Source of the DNA: Planomicrobium sp. Y74
GTDB taxonomy: Bacteria > Bacillota > Bacilli > Bacillales_A > Planococcaceae
Direction of reading: 5' to 3'
Length of the DNA: 64,000 bases
NCBI RefSeq assembly: GCF_003668635.1
Contig: NZ_RCWH01000009.1
Location: 1 to 64,000 of the forward strand
Below the pieces are notes generated by a model. The model saw only the letters and a program-made list of their open reading frames with translations. It had not been told where the DNA came from and made no database searches. The stretch's first letter is position 1. Each line of letters opens with the position of its first letter. Below are positions 25,479 through 34,656 of this stretch, one piece after another. The translations under genes were made by a program, and so were the position numbers.

Positions 25479-25908
25479 TCTATGTACAGTTTTATATGAG
25501 ATTTTCAGCTCACTAAAAAAGACGGGCTCCGAGAAGGATGTCAAATGAAGGATGTATGAACTTGGTGGACATTTGAACAAAAAAATTCAGTAAAAATAGT
25601 TAAATCTATAACTTTAATTAATTCTCACTAATTTTTTTCGCCCCATAATCTTTGAACATTCACTAATGCTTGATCATTGAATACCATTCTATAAATATTT
25701 AATTTCAAAATGCTATGCAAAAAATTCAAATCATAATTGTCATTGTCACTGCCGATGATAAAATACTCAATAATGTTATTTTAAAATTCCACATTTATCA
25801 AGGATAATCGACGTATACGACGTTGCAGAAGAGTATGTGTCGATTTAGAAAATGGAAGAATTTTTTATGATTCGGGAACTGCATCAATAAGGATGGTTTA
25901 TAAGAGAC
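25479..25908. other. Stretch without gene
   Basis: No coding frame, repeat or regulatory site that I can support in these 430 bases. Confidence 0.4.
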
Positions 25909-25945
25909 AGCGAAGAAGTTTCTAATTTCTTCGCTGCCTCTTTTG
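25909..25945 (+). terminator. Hairpin with T-rich tail
   Basis: AGCGAAGAA and TTCTTCGCT pair around 19 bases that extend the stem in part, followed by GCCTCTTTTG. Confidence 0.5.
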
Positions 25946-25959
25946 TTTTTGTCTCATAA

Positions 25960-26014
25960 TTCTTTTCAAAATCAATCTATCATAAATGTTGGCTCATAAT
26001 GATTTTGAAAAGAA
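25960..26014. promoter_or_regulatory. Inverted repeat before the broken integrase
   Basis: TTCTTTTCAAAATCA and its exact inverse TGATTTTGAAAAGAA, 25 bases apart, each preceded by CTCATAAT/TCATAAT. It ends 17 bases before the integrase start and could be an operator or recombinase arm-binding site. Confidence 0.5.
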
Positions 26015-26030
26015 ATGAGGAGGAAGAAGA

Positions 26031-26925
26031 ATGTCGAATTTTGAATTAGTAATTCCTCAAGATACACTGGAGACCCAGAAACGTTACTACAACAGAAAAA
26101 TTCATATTGAAAAAAAGATGGAGGAGATTCCAAGACAATATGAAGGGGATATCCGGAGGTATAAAGAATATTGCTGCAATACCGGTCAAATAGTTGGAAC
26201 AGAGGCTATGCTTGATTATTTATATATATCTTTGATCGAACAAAGAGTTAAAAAAACAACGGGGGAACGATGATTGGCAGCTATTAGAAAATACTTGTGT
26301 GATTCATAAAATAGAATTCAAAGGAGAAGCTAGAGTTGCATATGAACTTTCAGCGATGCGGAAAATGTATCGTGTAGATCAATACGCTCATTTACTTCAG
26401 GTTCGAGGAAAGTCAGCCACTGATAAGAAAGAATTGATGGATATTCTAAATAGTCTTCCGATAAGAGCAAATGCGATTTGTTTAGTTAATCTAGTAACCG
26501 CTAACAGACCCACCGAAATGGTTCGATTAAGAGTACGTGATTTTGATTTGAAAAACAGATCCTTACATGTTTATTTGAAGAAACAAAAAAGATGGCATAC
26601 CAAAAGGCTCACGCCAGAAGTTATCAATGCAATAGAAGTTTATATACGCGAATACCGTCTTAAACCAGACGATTACTTCGTAGGGAGGGTATATAAGAGT
26701 GGACGCTATGAAAGCACAGCAATCAGTGAAATAGGCTATTGGAAAGCATTACAACGATGGACAGGGCTTACGGGATACAATTTCATGAAAAGCCAAGTGT
26801 TGGCCATGCACATAGCAGGAGCAGATTTGCCGACTATAGCGCAACAAACAGGTCATAAATCGCTTGAAACTTTAATTCAACATTATCTTACAGTATCTGA
26901 AATAACCGTAGACAAGCATTTATAG
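26031..26925 (+). pseudogene. Tyrosine recombinase/integrase, broken
   Basis: Frame one (26031-26273) gives the N-terminal core-binding part, then a TGA where relatives continue into LAAIRKYL. Frame two (from about 26299) gives the catalytic half: TANRPTEMVRLRVRDF with the first Arg, HTKRLTPEV, and AGADLPTIAQQTGHKSLE, then TLIQHY with the second His and the Tyr. The HxxR box is also eroded (YNFMKSQV). A stop plus a frameshift make a full-length product impossible without recoding, so the gene is most likely dead. Confidence 0.7.
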
Positions 26926-27117
26926 ACACACTATCGAAATGAATTTAAGAAATTAAAAATAGGAAAAGGCAGCTGTATCTTTTTCGGCATACACGCAACC
27001 ATGTTGTGTCAAACACCATGGACCACTGTCCACGATCGTACCTAGTACTGTTTAACCTTTTTCGCAAGCTGTCTATGCTACAATAAACTCGCGTTATGAA
27101 GGCGGGAGGTAAAGCAG

Positions 27118-28026
27118 ATGACATTACAACAGTTAAAATATGTGATCGAAGTGGCAAGGAACCGGTCGATTAGCAAAGCAGCGCAGCGATTGTTTATTAG
27201 TCAACCGAGTCTGTCCAATGCCATCAAAGAATTGGAAAATGAACTGGGGATTACAATTTTTTCGCGTACGAATAAGGGGATTGTGATTACTTCTGAGGGT
27301 ACGAAGTTTTTAGGGTACGCAAGACAAGTGATTGAACAGACAGACTTGCTGGAAAATCAATATTTTAATACGGCACAGCCACCACAGCTGCACTTCTCGG
27401 TATCGGCACAACACTATGCCTTTGCAGTCAGTGCATTTGTAAAATTGTTAAAAGATTATGACCGGGATGAATATGAATTTACCTTACGAGAAACCCGGAC
27501 CTATGAAATTATTGATGATGTAAGAGACCTTCGTAGTGAAATTGGCATTTTGTACTTGAATGATTTTAATCGACAAGTAATTTCTAAATTTCTAAGAGAA
27601 GGGAATTTAACGTTTAATAAACTATTTGAAGCAAATCCACATGTATTTATCAGCTCGACGAATCCACTCGCGGCCCAAAAGTATGTGACCTTGGAGGATT
27701 TAAATCCTTTTCCGTATCTTTCTTTTGAACAGGGAGACTATAATTCGTTTTATTTTTCTGAAGAGGTACTCAGCACCATTTCGAGACCGAAAAATATTCA
27801 TGTAAGTGATCGGGCAACCTTATTTAACTTACTGATCGGGTTGAATGGATATACGATTTCAACAGGAATCATTAGTTATGATATTAATGATAATGACATT
27901 GTTGCGCTTCCGCTAAAGGTGAATGAGCGTATTACGGTTGGTTATATTACACGTAAAAATGTTACAAATAGTCCGTTGGCAACAATTTATATTGACTACT
28001 TGAAAGAAACCATATTGAATGAATAA
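27118..28026 (+). CDS. LysR-family transcriptional regulator
   Basis: 302 residues, normal for the family. Winged helix at residues 1-60 (LQQLKYVIEVARNRSISKAA, then QRLFISQPSLSNAI). Residues 90-300 form the effector-binding domain. ATG at 27118 has GGGAGG upstream, and a TACAAT -10-like hexamer lies at 27079. The homocysteine methyltransferase gene follows 109 bases downstream on the same strand, and LysR proteins often control a neighbour, so regulation of methionine metabolism is plausible. Confidence 0.9.
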   Translation: MTLQQLKYVIEVARNRSISKAAQRLFISQPSLSNAIKELENELGITIFSRTNKGIVITSEGTKFLGYARQVIEQTDLLENQYFNTAQPPQLHFSVSAQHYAFAVSAFVKLLKDYDRDEYEFTLRETRTYEIIDDVRDLRSEIGILYLNDFNRQVISKFLREGNLTFNKLFEANPHVFISSTNPLAAQKYVTLEDLNPFPYLSFEQGDYNSFYFSEEVLSTISRPKNIHVSDRATLFNLLIGLNGYTISTGIISYDINDNDIVALPLKVNERITVGYITRKNVTNSPLATIYIDYLKETILNE

Positions 28027-28135
28027 ACTTATCTATAGTTTAAAGCTATATCAAGCGATAGAATTTAGGAGTTACGCTATATGAATACTCTGATGCTACA
28101 CTAGCCTTAATCTAAAGAAAAAGGGAGCGGGTTAG

Positions 28136-29194
28136 GTGGTAGCGGAGAAAAGAAGTTTGGAACAAAGATTAAATGAAGGCACGGTCATTGTAGGGGAAGG
28201 ATATTTGTTTGAACTGGAACGCAGAGGCTATTTGCAAGCGGGGTCTTTCGTGCCAGAAGTGGCTTTGGATAATCCGCAGGCTTTAAAGCAAGTATACCGA
28301 GACTACATGAACGCTGGCTCAGATGTGGTGTTAGCATTCACTTATAATGGACACCGTGAAAAAATGAGAATCATCGGCAAAGAACATTTACTTGAGCCTT
28401 TAAACCGAAGTGCAATCCGTCTGGCGAAAGAAGTAGCAGCAGAACACCCAACCGAAGAAGCGTTAGTTGCAGGAAACATCTCAAATACGAATATTTTTGA
28501 CCCTGAAAATAGTGAATCTAAGGATAAAGTAAGAAGTATTTTTGCTGAGATGATCAAGTGGGGAAAAGAAGAAGACGTAGATTTCATCAATGCTGAAACT
28601 TTTTATTACCACGAAGAGGCTGTTATTGCGTTAGAAGAAATTCAAAAACAAGGCTTGCCAGCAGTTGTTACATTAGGGTTGATGGGCGAAAATATATTGC
28701 GTGACGGTTACACGGTAGAAGAATCTTGTCGAATTCTTTCAGAAAAAGGTGCATTAGTTGTGGGAATGAACTGTTTCCGTGGTCCGGCTACAATGCAGCC
28801 ATATCTTCAGAAAATCAGAGAAGAGGTAGAAGGTTTTGTTGGGGGATTGCCAATCCCCTATCGAACGTCAGAAGAACACCCAACATTCTTTAACTTACCT
28901 GATGGCGGATGCAGTTGTACCCTGCCAACTGAAACAACTTTCCCGACATCGTTAGATCCTCTTTATCATAACCGGTATGAATTAGCGGAATGGGCGAAAG
29001 AAGCCCAAAGTATTGGTATTAATTACATTGGTCTTTGTTGTGGAGCGTCACCTGCTATGTTAAGGGCAGTAGCAGAAGCAACAGGAATCCAAACAATTAA
29101 CTCGAAATATTCACCAGATATGGAGAAGCACTTCTTATTCGGGCAAGATAAAACATTAAAGGATCATAATCTAACCTACCGAACAAAAGCATAA
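28136..29194 (+). CDS. Homocysteine S-methyltransferase family protein
   Basis: 352 residues from a GTG. The zinc-binding cysteines are visible in GMNCFRGP (about residue 221) and GLCCGASP (about 301). The N-terminus shows VIVGEGYLFELERRGYL, the start of the barrel. Enzymes of this family transfer a methyl group to homocysteine, forming methionine, from donors such as S-methylmethionine or betaine. The donor cannot be told here. Acts in the cytoplasm. A strong terminator follows. Confidence 0.85.
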   Translation: MVAEKRSLEQRLNEGTVIVGEGYLFELERRGYLQAGSFVPEVALDNPQALKQVYRDYMNAGSDVVLAFTYNGHREKMRIIGKEHLLEPLNRSAIRLAKEVAAEHPTEEALVAGNISNTNIFDPENSESKDKVRSIFAEMIKWGKEEDVDFINAETFYYHEEAVIALEEIQKQGLPAVVTLGLMGENILRDGYTVEESCRILSEKGALVVGMNCFRGPATMQPYLQKIREEVEGFVGGLPIPYRTSEEHPTFFNLPDGGCSCTLPTETTFPTSLDPLYHNRYELAEWAKEAQSIGINYIGLCCGASPAMLRAVAEATGIQTINSKYSPDMEKHFLFGQDKTLKDHNLTYRTKA

Positions 29195-29203
29195 GCAGAT
29201 GAG

Positions 29204-29237
29204 GACTCACTCTTAGGGATTAAAGAGTGAGTCTTTT
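29204..29237 (+). terminator. Terminator of the methyltransferase gene
   Basis: GACTCACTCTT and AAGAGTGAGTC form an 11-bp stem around AGGGATTA, followed by TTTTCT. Confidence 0.9.
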
Positions 29238-29255
29238 CTAAGAAAAAAGGTGTTA

Positions 29256-29498
29256 TTAGGCGCTTACTTTTAAAACATCTGAGTACCCAATGGATTTGCC
29301 TACAATTAGCATTAGTTGCGTGAGTAGATGTTTAGCATCTTCTCTGCCTTCACATAATCCAACTAAGGTTCTTGTGTCGGGGGCTTTTTCTAATTCTGCT
29401 AAGAAGTCGCCCTCTTAATAATAATTTTTAATAAGCTGTCTAAGAAAATTTTTCTCGTCTGTCATCACTCCTTGAGAAACCACTTTATTAATTTCCAT
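29256..29498 (-). pseudogene. Small unknown gene with internal stop
   Basis: An ATG at 29498 with AGGGAG before it opens MEINKVVSQGVMTDEKNFLR, followed by a TAA after about 28 codons. The same frame then continues EGDFLAELEKAPDTRTLVGL and LCEGREDAKHLLTQLMLIVG to a TAA at 29256. The continuity suggests one ~80-residue gene broken by a point change. No family recognised. Confidence 0.5.
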
Positions 29499-29628
29499 TC
29501 TCCCTAATTTAGCCACAACAAAATTCCATTCTCCTTTTTATTTGCTACCTGACCTCCTTCAAAATCAAAGCCATGCAGATATCAATTAGCTATTTATGTT
29601 AAAGAAAATATCGGTTTCTATCGATTCT

Positions 29629-30603
29629 CTAGTTGCTCCCCTTTTCTGTCAGAGTTTGATGCACCCACTTCTGAAACGAAAGACCTTCTGCCGCTGCAAG
29701 CCCCACCAGCTCTTCATAGACCTCTTCTTCAAAAACCAATTGAACCGTCCGATTACTGCGACTGAATATCCAGTTGTTCTCTTCACTCGCCAATTTTCCT
29801 GCCTGAATGTAGTTCCGCAAAATCCGTAACACATCTTTTGCCACAAACTCATTCACCGGATATCGTCCGTTTCGAATAGAGGCGACCAGTTGGCCATGCC
29901 GGACTTCGGCATTGAAATTTTCGACCCCACAGACGGCATACAAGGCATCCAAGATCCGGTAAAAGGCTTTTTTGCCGGTAGGGACGACCAGATCGGTGAA
30001 TCCTTGCTGCGCTTCTTGCTTTTGCTGGTGAATCGCATACCGCGGTTCCAAATCATGAGAACGCAGGGCTTCCAGATAAGGCAGAAATTCCTGATCGTCC
30101 AGGAAAAAGCCTAACTCCTTCTGGTCGTTGTACTTCAGGCGGACCGGCTGTTCTCCGGCAAACAGGAAAGACTGGTAAAGCGCCACGTCGGCTGCTGGTA
30201 CATAGAGGTGATTCCGCTTGGTGCGCGTCGACTTTTGCTGCTTCAGGTAGTTGCCAATGGCCTGTTCCTGTTCTTGGGTGACCGCGTAGCGCTGCTTCGC
30301 CGACTGAACGGTCAGGGGGACCGACTGGATGTCCAGATTCAATGCCGCTATGGCTTCCTTCACTTTTTGCGGATAAACGCCGAACGATTTGGCCACTTCG
30401 GTAATGGAGCGACCTGCTGCATTCAATCGTTCTTGCTCTGCTTTCAGTTGATCGACATCCTCCCGGACAAAGCGGCTGGCGCCGGACAGTTTATGCGGAT
30501 CATCCACTTTCCGGAGCCACCCCTTGTTCGCGTAGCCATAGACGGTCGGTACACTGCAACCCAATACACGGGCCACTTCTGCGGCGGTGTAAGACGGCTG
30601 CAT
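29629..30603 (-). CDS. HTH DNA-binding protein, MerR/excisionase-like N-terminus
   Basis: 324 residues from the ATG at 30603, which overlaps the TGA of the upstream gene. Residues 3-50 form a MerR/excisionase-type helix-turn-helix (SYTAAEVARVLGCSVPTVYG, then YANKGWLRKV). A second HTH-like segment (SITEVAKSFGVYPQKVKEAI) lies near 66-85. The rest is unknown. GC-ending codons match the rep gene's 3' part and the integrase at 31654. Possibly a partition, replication or recombination accessory factor. Confidence 0.7.
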   Translation of the reverse strand: MQPSYTAAEVARVLGCSVPTVYGYANKGWLRKVDDPHKLSGASRFVREDVDQLKAEQERLNAAGRSITEVAKSFGVYPQKVKEAIAALNLDIQSVPLTVQSAKQRYAVTQEQEQAIGNYLKQQKSTRTKRNHLYVPAADVALYQSFLFAGEQPVRLKYNDQKELGFFLDDQEFLPYLEALRSHDLEPRYAIHQQKQEAQQGFTDLVVPTGKKAFYRILDALYAVCGVENFNAEVRHGQLVASIRNGRYPVNEFVAKDVLRILRNYIQAGKLASEENNWIFSRSNRTVQLVFEEEVYEELVGLAAAEGLSFQKWVHQTLTEKGSN

Positions 30604-31013
30604 CAACCATTCACCCCGTACTTCCGGATGATCAGCGCCTGCAGGAACGTATGGAACAAATTGTGATCCAGTGAACCGACCAAGCCGGAAAGAGAGGTTT
30701 CATAGTCCTGACCGAACAGGTCCGCTGCGGCTCGGGAAATCTTCGCATAACCGCCACTGAAATCGACCTCATCAAACATATCGAACGAACGGAACCCGTC
30801 GCTGCTGAAGTAAGGACCCATCTTGGCGTACAATTCATCGTCGCTAGTTAAAATAAATAGAACTGCCTGGTACTCAGGACTGGTTTGCTGGTAACTCGTC
30901 AAGTCATTCAGCCGTTGGAAGAACAACGACCGGTGGGAGACAGACAAGAATTTCGGGGAAAGCATCGGTTTTTCCGGACGTTTGCCGTTGTGATCTGATT
31001 GTGAATGGGACAT
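30603..31013 (-). CDS. Hypothetical protein (DUF6075-like), paired with HTH gene
   Basis: 136 residues; KFLSVSHRSLFFQRLNDLTS and TSPEYQAVLFILTSDDELYA resemble DUF6075-type plasmid proteins, a loose match. The stop overlaps the start of the HTH gene, so the two are translated together. The ATG at 31013 follows AAGAGGA. Upstream are a TATAAT-type hexamer (in 31047-31065, minus strand) and an 8-8-8 palindrome at 31084 that may be the operator. Confidence 0.65.
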   Translation of the reverse strand: MSHSQSDHNGKRPEKPMLSPKFLSVSHRSLFFQRLNDLTSYQQTSPEYQAVLFILTSDDELYAKMGPYFSSDGFRSFDMFDEVDFSGGYAKISRAAADLFGQDYETSLSGLVGSLDHNLFHTFLQALIIRKYGVNG

Positions 31014-31046
31014 GGATTTTCCTCTTTTCTTACTGTTTATTTTTGA

Positions 31047-31065
31047 GTTTCTTCTATTATATAGT
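31047..31065. repeat. 19-bp direct repeat, copy 1
   Basis: GTTTCTTCTATTATATAGT. An identical copy is at 33091-33109, on the other side of the integrase gene, and a 17/19 match is at 50744. Read on the minus strand it contains TATAAT, so copy 1 may also serve as a promoter -10. It is followed by the tandem words TATAGTGCGT. Confidence 0.7.
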
Positions 31066-31083
31066 GCGTTATAGTGCGTTTCT

Positions 31084-31107
31084 TACAGGTCTATTTTTCG
31101 ACCTGTA
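31084..31107. promoter_or_regulatory. Palindromic operator-like site
   Basis: TACAGGTC, TATTTTTC, GACCTGTA: perfect 8-bp arms around 8 bases, about 20 bases upstream of the -10-like hexamer for the 31013 gene. Confidence 0.55.
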
Positions 31108-31653
31108 TCCAGCGAGGGTTTTTCTGCTGGCGCTGCGGGTTATTTCAAACGAATTGGGTTCTTGTTTTTCTAATGGCCCTGAAATGTTTCCTCAGCCTAT
31201 ATGCATTTATCCGAATTGCTAATATAGGCTTTCGCTGAGTAGATATTCATGAAGGAAAAACCAGTGATATGTTCTGTGATCCTTCTTTCAATTTTTCTTC
31301 CAATCATTTTTCCTTAACCGATTTCGTTAGAGTATGTCCTCTTGCTTACTTTTTGAAAATCTGTCTTTTTTGAACGGCTTTCATTGTTTCTAGTTTTCAG
31401 AAGGAAAAATGGAAATGGGTAAAGTGAATTTAATAATAAACAATATAAAATAATTATACTATATAAATTATAAGAGTAAATTAAACTTAATAAATTATAA
31501 AATATAATGATAGTATTAATTTTAAACTAATATAAACAAAGGGACCATTTGTTTCAATACGATACTAATTAAGATAAAATAAAGGAAAAAGATATTTCTT
31601 CACTATAAAAATAGAGGAAGAAACTGGAATGAAAGAAAAGAGGCTGAAAAATT
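31108..31653. other. Very AT-rich stretch before the integrase
   Basis: 31430-31600 is almost pure A/T with no open frame. It probably holds the integrase promoter. No repeat that I can support. Confidence 0.4.
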
Positions 31654-32778
31654 GTGGAATTGATCATAAATGGGAATTTTGGGAAATTGCAGCTTCCGGA
31701 ATTGTCGATGGGGGAGCTACAGCAGAAAATCGATGCAGCGGAAAAGAAGAAGCAAAATCCGTTCAGTGAATTTAACGATGTGGAGGTTCTCATATGGTAT
31801 ATTCATGAGCAAAAACATGCCAATGCCAAAAACGACCGGTCGGCTCGGACGCGTAAAGAATACGAAGACGAGTTGCGGCTGTTCATCGAACACCTACTGC
31901 AACACGGCCAAGAAATCGGCGTGGACATCGAACACATTGAAGAAGGATCCTTATTCAAGTCGCTCGAATCCCGCCATTTGCGCCGATATCAGGAGTGGTT
32001 GGTTGCCAATAGTCCGTATGTGCAAAAAGGGAAAGTGTACAGCCCGGCCACCATTGCTCGAAAAACAACGATTTTGAAGTCGTTCTTTCAATACCTGTAC
32101 CGAGTAAAGTACACACCAAGTGATATTGCTAGTGGTTTGCGTATTGCGACGGTACGGAAAGACGATCGGCCGGACCGTGACCTAGGACCGAGTGATGTGG
32201 TGAAAGCCTTACGTGCCTTTCATAATATTGAGCATCATGTGATGTTTGGGATTGTGCTGGTGTTGTCGACGACGGGGCTGCGGAACGAGGAGTTCTGCAA
32301 GCTGAAAGTAGGGGATGTCAAGAGCGATCGGATTCTGGGGGGCCATTATTTGGTCGTGACCGGGAAAGGGAACAAGAAACGGCAGATTCCGTTGAAGGAA
32401 AAAGTGCTCGAGAGCATCCGGCTGTTCCGTCAAGCTCGTGGCTTACCAGTGCTTTCGGAAGCCGAGCCGACAGCTCCGCTGTTTACGACCAGCCGGGGAA
32501 CCGCTTTTTCATCATCCTATTTGATTAGCTACATGACGAAGGAATTTACAAAAATCGAACGGGAACTGGAAGGCATTGATGTGAAGCTGACGCCCCATGT
32601 GTTTCGGCATGCATTTGCGATTACGTCCCGGTTGAACAAGGCAGACGCTTACGACATTATGCGGTCACTGGGTCATGAGAAATTGGAGACAACGCAGATT
32701 TACTTGGAGAAGGTTTTTGCGCGGGAAGGGCATGCCATCAATCAATGGTCCAACGATGCACTTGAGGACTTTGTGTAA
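31654..32778 (+). CDS. XerC/XerD-like tyrosine recombinase, complete active site
   Basis: 374 residues from a GTG. The N-terminal ~60 residues are an extension, then a SAM-like core-binding domain (about 70-170). All catalytic residues are present: Arg in TTGLRNEEF, Lys in VTGKGNKKRQIP, HxxR in PHVFRHAF, His in LGHEKLETT, Tyr in TQIYLEK. It cuts and rejoins DNA through a phosphotyrosine. It is the only intact recombinase in the window and the best candidate to act on the dif-like or 34-bp palindromic sites. Flanked by 19-bp direct repeats. Confidence 0.9.
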   Translation: MELIINGNFGKLQLPELSMGELQQKIDAAEKKKQNPFSEFNDVEVLIWYIHEQKHANAKNDRSARTRKEYEDELRLFIEHLLQHGQEIGVDIEHIEEGSLFKSLESRHLRRYQEWLVANSPYVQKGKVYSPATIARKTTILKSFFQYLYRVKYTPSDIASGLRIATVRKDDRPDRDLGPSDVVKALRAFHNIEHHVMFGIVLVLSTTGLRNEEFCKLKVGDVKSDRILGGHYLVVTGKGNKKRQIPLKEKVLESIRLFRQARGLPVLSEAEPTAPLFTTSRGTAFSSSYLISYMTKEFTKIERELEGIDVKLTPHVFRHAFAITSRLNKADAYDIMRSLGHEKLETTQIYLEKVFAREGHAINQWSNDALEDFV

Positions 32779-32816
32779 GTTAGAATGGCTACGGAAATTG
32801 TTTTAAGAATATACAA

Positions 32817-32847
32817 AAATCCCCTCTAACCGAAGTTAGAGGGATTT
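32817..32847 (+). terminator. Terminator of the recombinase gene
   Basis: AAATCCC(C)TCTAAC and GTTAGAGGGATTT pair around CGAA, 39 bases past the stop, with T-rich sequence after it. Confidence 0.8.
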
Positions 32848-33025
32848 AATTTAAGGGAGTTATTACCCGGGCGGCGTATCCGGGATCTCTGTTGACTAGT
32901 CATGAGCGCGTGGGGAACCTTTCCCACCTTAATAACCCTTGTTGCCTTAATGACTCCTTTTAATTGAGCAAACATCGAGAATTGACTGGGTTTTTATTGT
33001 CTTCCAACATGACTCAAATAGAATT
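32848..33025. other. GC-rich noncoding stretch
   Basis: A compact stem CCCGGgcggcgtatCCGGG lies at about 32867-32885. The block after it (cgcgtggggaacctttcccacc) can also fold. A structured RNA is possible, but I match no known family. Confidence 0.3.
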
Positions 33026-33070
33026 CGACCCACCGTGGTCCGCAATATAGAGAGGCGTGATGGGTTCTGT
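33026..33070. repeat. Dispersed GACCCACC hairpin, copy 2
   Basis: CGACCCACCGTGGTCCGC, a short gap, then AGAGGCGTGATGGGTTCTGT. It matches the copy at 19113 except in the loop and one stem base. Confidence 0.65.
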
Positions 33071-33090
33071 TCCCATCATTATAACATGAC

Positions 33091-33109
33091 GTTTCTTCTA
33101 TTATATAGT
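33091..33109. repeat. 19-bp direct repeat, copy 2
   Basis: Identical to 31047-31065. The two copies bracket the integrase gene in direct orientation. Confidence 0.7.
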
Positions 33110-33330
33110 CCTAAATTGCATCGACAAATTCATCGTTATCACTATAGAATGAACAACTATATTTCAATCCGGCAGTAATGGCTTAAAAGCTATATAACTA
33201 TTTATAAACTAGAGAAATAAGTTACTGGTTATTCATGCCCTAGAGAGGAAAAGAACCAATCAAAGTGGTTCAGATCGTAGTCGACTACAAAAAAATGTAT
33301 AATTATTGTAGGTAAAGGAGGCGGTATAAA

Positions 33331-33660
33331 ATGAAAACAAATGAAGCAGTGATTGGAAAAGTAAAGATTTGGCTCCAGGAAAATGGAAAGTCCCACCAAT
33401 GGTTAGCAGAGGAACTGAATATAAGTAAAGCATTGGTTGGCCATATGCTGTCGGGCAATCGAACGATTCAACCAAAAAGAATCCCGGAATTAGCGAAAAT
33501 ACTTGGATTGTCGGTGAAAGAACTGACGCAAGACAGCTCCATTCAGTCGAAGCGTCTAGTTGTCCAGTTAAGGGGCGCGACATCCAACCGCCGGTCAAAG
33601 CAGGAAGTGGAAGAGCTGCTATTCGCAATTGAAGATTATCTTGGTTTGAAGAGTGGGTGA
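33331..33660 (+). CDS. XRE-family regulator
   Basis: 109 residues. A helix-turn-helix at about 18-66 (HQWLAEELNISKALVGHMLS, GNRTIQPKRIPELAKILGL) is of the Cro/cI type. ATG at 33331 follows AAAGGAGG. Four bases after its stop begins the ImmA/IrrE gene. This pair is the usual repressor plus repressor-cleaving protease switch of mobile elements such as ICEBs1, so it probably controlled excision or transfer functions. Confidence 0.85.
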   Translation: MKTNEAVIGKVKIWLQENGKSHQWLAEELNISKALVGHMLSGNRTIQPKRIPELAKILGLSVKELTQDSSIQSKRLVVQLRGATSNRRSKQEVEELLFAIEDYLGLKSG

Positions 33661-33664
33661 TTAA

Positions 33665-34401
33665 ATGGATCGCAAAAAACAAGCAGAGGCGATTGCGGAG
33701 GCATTCGCAGCAGATTTTTTAGAAGAAACCACGGCCAATGCAATCTTTATCGGTTCTCATATCGAACGGATACTGGCAAGTAAGTCAAAAGTTATCTATC
33801 AATATGTAGAAGACCTGAACTATTTTGGGGCAGCTATCAGTCATGAATCTGGAATTCAATTCATTCGCTGAATACCTTCCGTCCATTACGCGTGCGTTAT
33901 TTTACAGCAGCACATGAACTTTGGCATCTGTCTGAAGCCAGCCAGTTACAGGCTGAAGGTTTTGATCACGAACGTGCAGCCGACCGTTTTGCCGCGGCGA
34001 TTATGTTGCCGAAGGCCATTACAAAGGATTTATGGCTCAAGTTCAAGAAGCTCTATGAACCGAAAGAAGCCATTATTCATATTGCAGATTTTTCGGAAGT
34101 ACCGTATGAAGCGGTGGTTCGCCGGTTGAAAGAATTAGGAATATCCCTGAGCGGTTTGAACTTCTCCGAAGAGGAATGGCAGAATGAACGGATAAAGCTT
34201 GATCTTCCTAGGAGTACGTTGGATCTTCCACAGCCGCTGGAACGCTTCGCGGCCTATGAACATGCTGTAGAGGAGACCCTTGAAAAAGGATCCCTCGATT
34301 CTTTGACCGCATCCAATAAACTAAGGAAATATAACGAGCAATTGGCTAGGACGATACAGGAACAAGAGGTCAAGCGTGTCAAAGAGGCAGAGAACAATTA
34401 A
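33665..34401 (+). pseudogene. ImmA/IrrE-family metallopeptidase, frameshifted
   Basis: The first frame (33665-33871) gives about 68 residues ending GIQFIR-stop. The next frame reads LNTFRPLRVRYFTAAHELWH, and continues to 34401 with FDHERAADRFAAAIMLPK. HELWH is the HExxH zinc site and the AADRFAAAIMLP block is typical of ImmA/IrrE. One base lost or gained near 33868 splits the gene. The domain that finds the repressor would be cut off from the protease, so the switch may be locked unless the shift is a sequencing error. Confidence 0.8.
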
Positions 34402-34576
34402 GCGTAAGGGGAAAGTCTTTGAGGAAGAAGAAAGTGCATTAATGGAACAGGATACACTTGAATACTTTTGTTATTTTGTGATCTCGCATGAGATTGCTGA
34501 GCGCAGTATGGTTCGGAAATTTTTCAAAGCGATTTCACATCCCAATATTGCCAAGTTAGATGAGAGGCTTAATTGA
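34376..34576 (+). CDS. Small protein overlapping ImmA end
   Basis: 66 residues from a GTG at 34376 with AGAGGT six bases upstream, starting inside the ImmA frame. Basic N-terminus, then EYFCYFVISHEIAERSMVRK. Unknown. An ATG at 34442 is an alternative start. It is followed by a strong terminator, which supports it as the last gene of the XRE/ImmA operon. Confidence 0.5.
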   Translation: MSKRQRTIKRKGKVFEEEESALMEQDTLEYFCYFVISHEIAERSMVRKFFKAISHPNIAKLDERLN

Positions 34577-34606
34577 TTGAATAATTCCATTCAATAAGTT
34601 GTTGTG

Positions 34607-34656
34607 AAAAAAGGGTGTTCTTGAAGTAGTCGATTACTTCAAAAACGCCCTTTTTT
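34607..34656 (+). terminator. Terminator of the XRE/ImmA operon
   Basis: AAAAAAGGG...TTGAAGTA and TACTTCAA...CCCTTTTTT form a long stem around GTCGAT. Confidence 0.9.

Noticed and set aside
25895-25912. TATAAGAGACAG, matching part of the Tn5 mosaic end used in library preparation
   Set aside because: Only 12 bases match, the preceding bases do not, and the stretch is part of a natural hairpin, so adapter contamination or a Tn5 end is unlikely.
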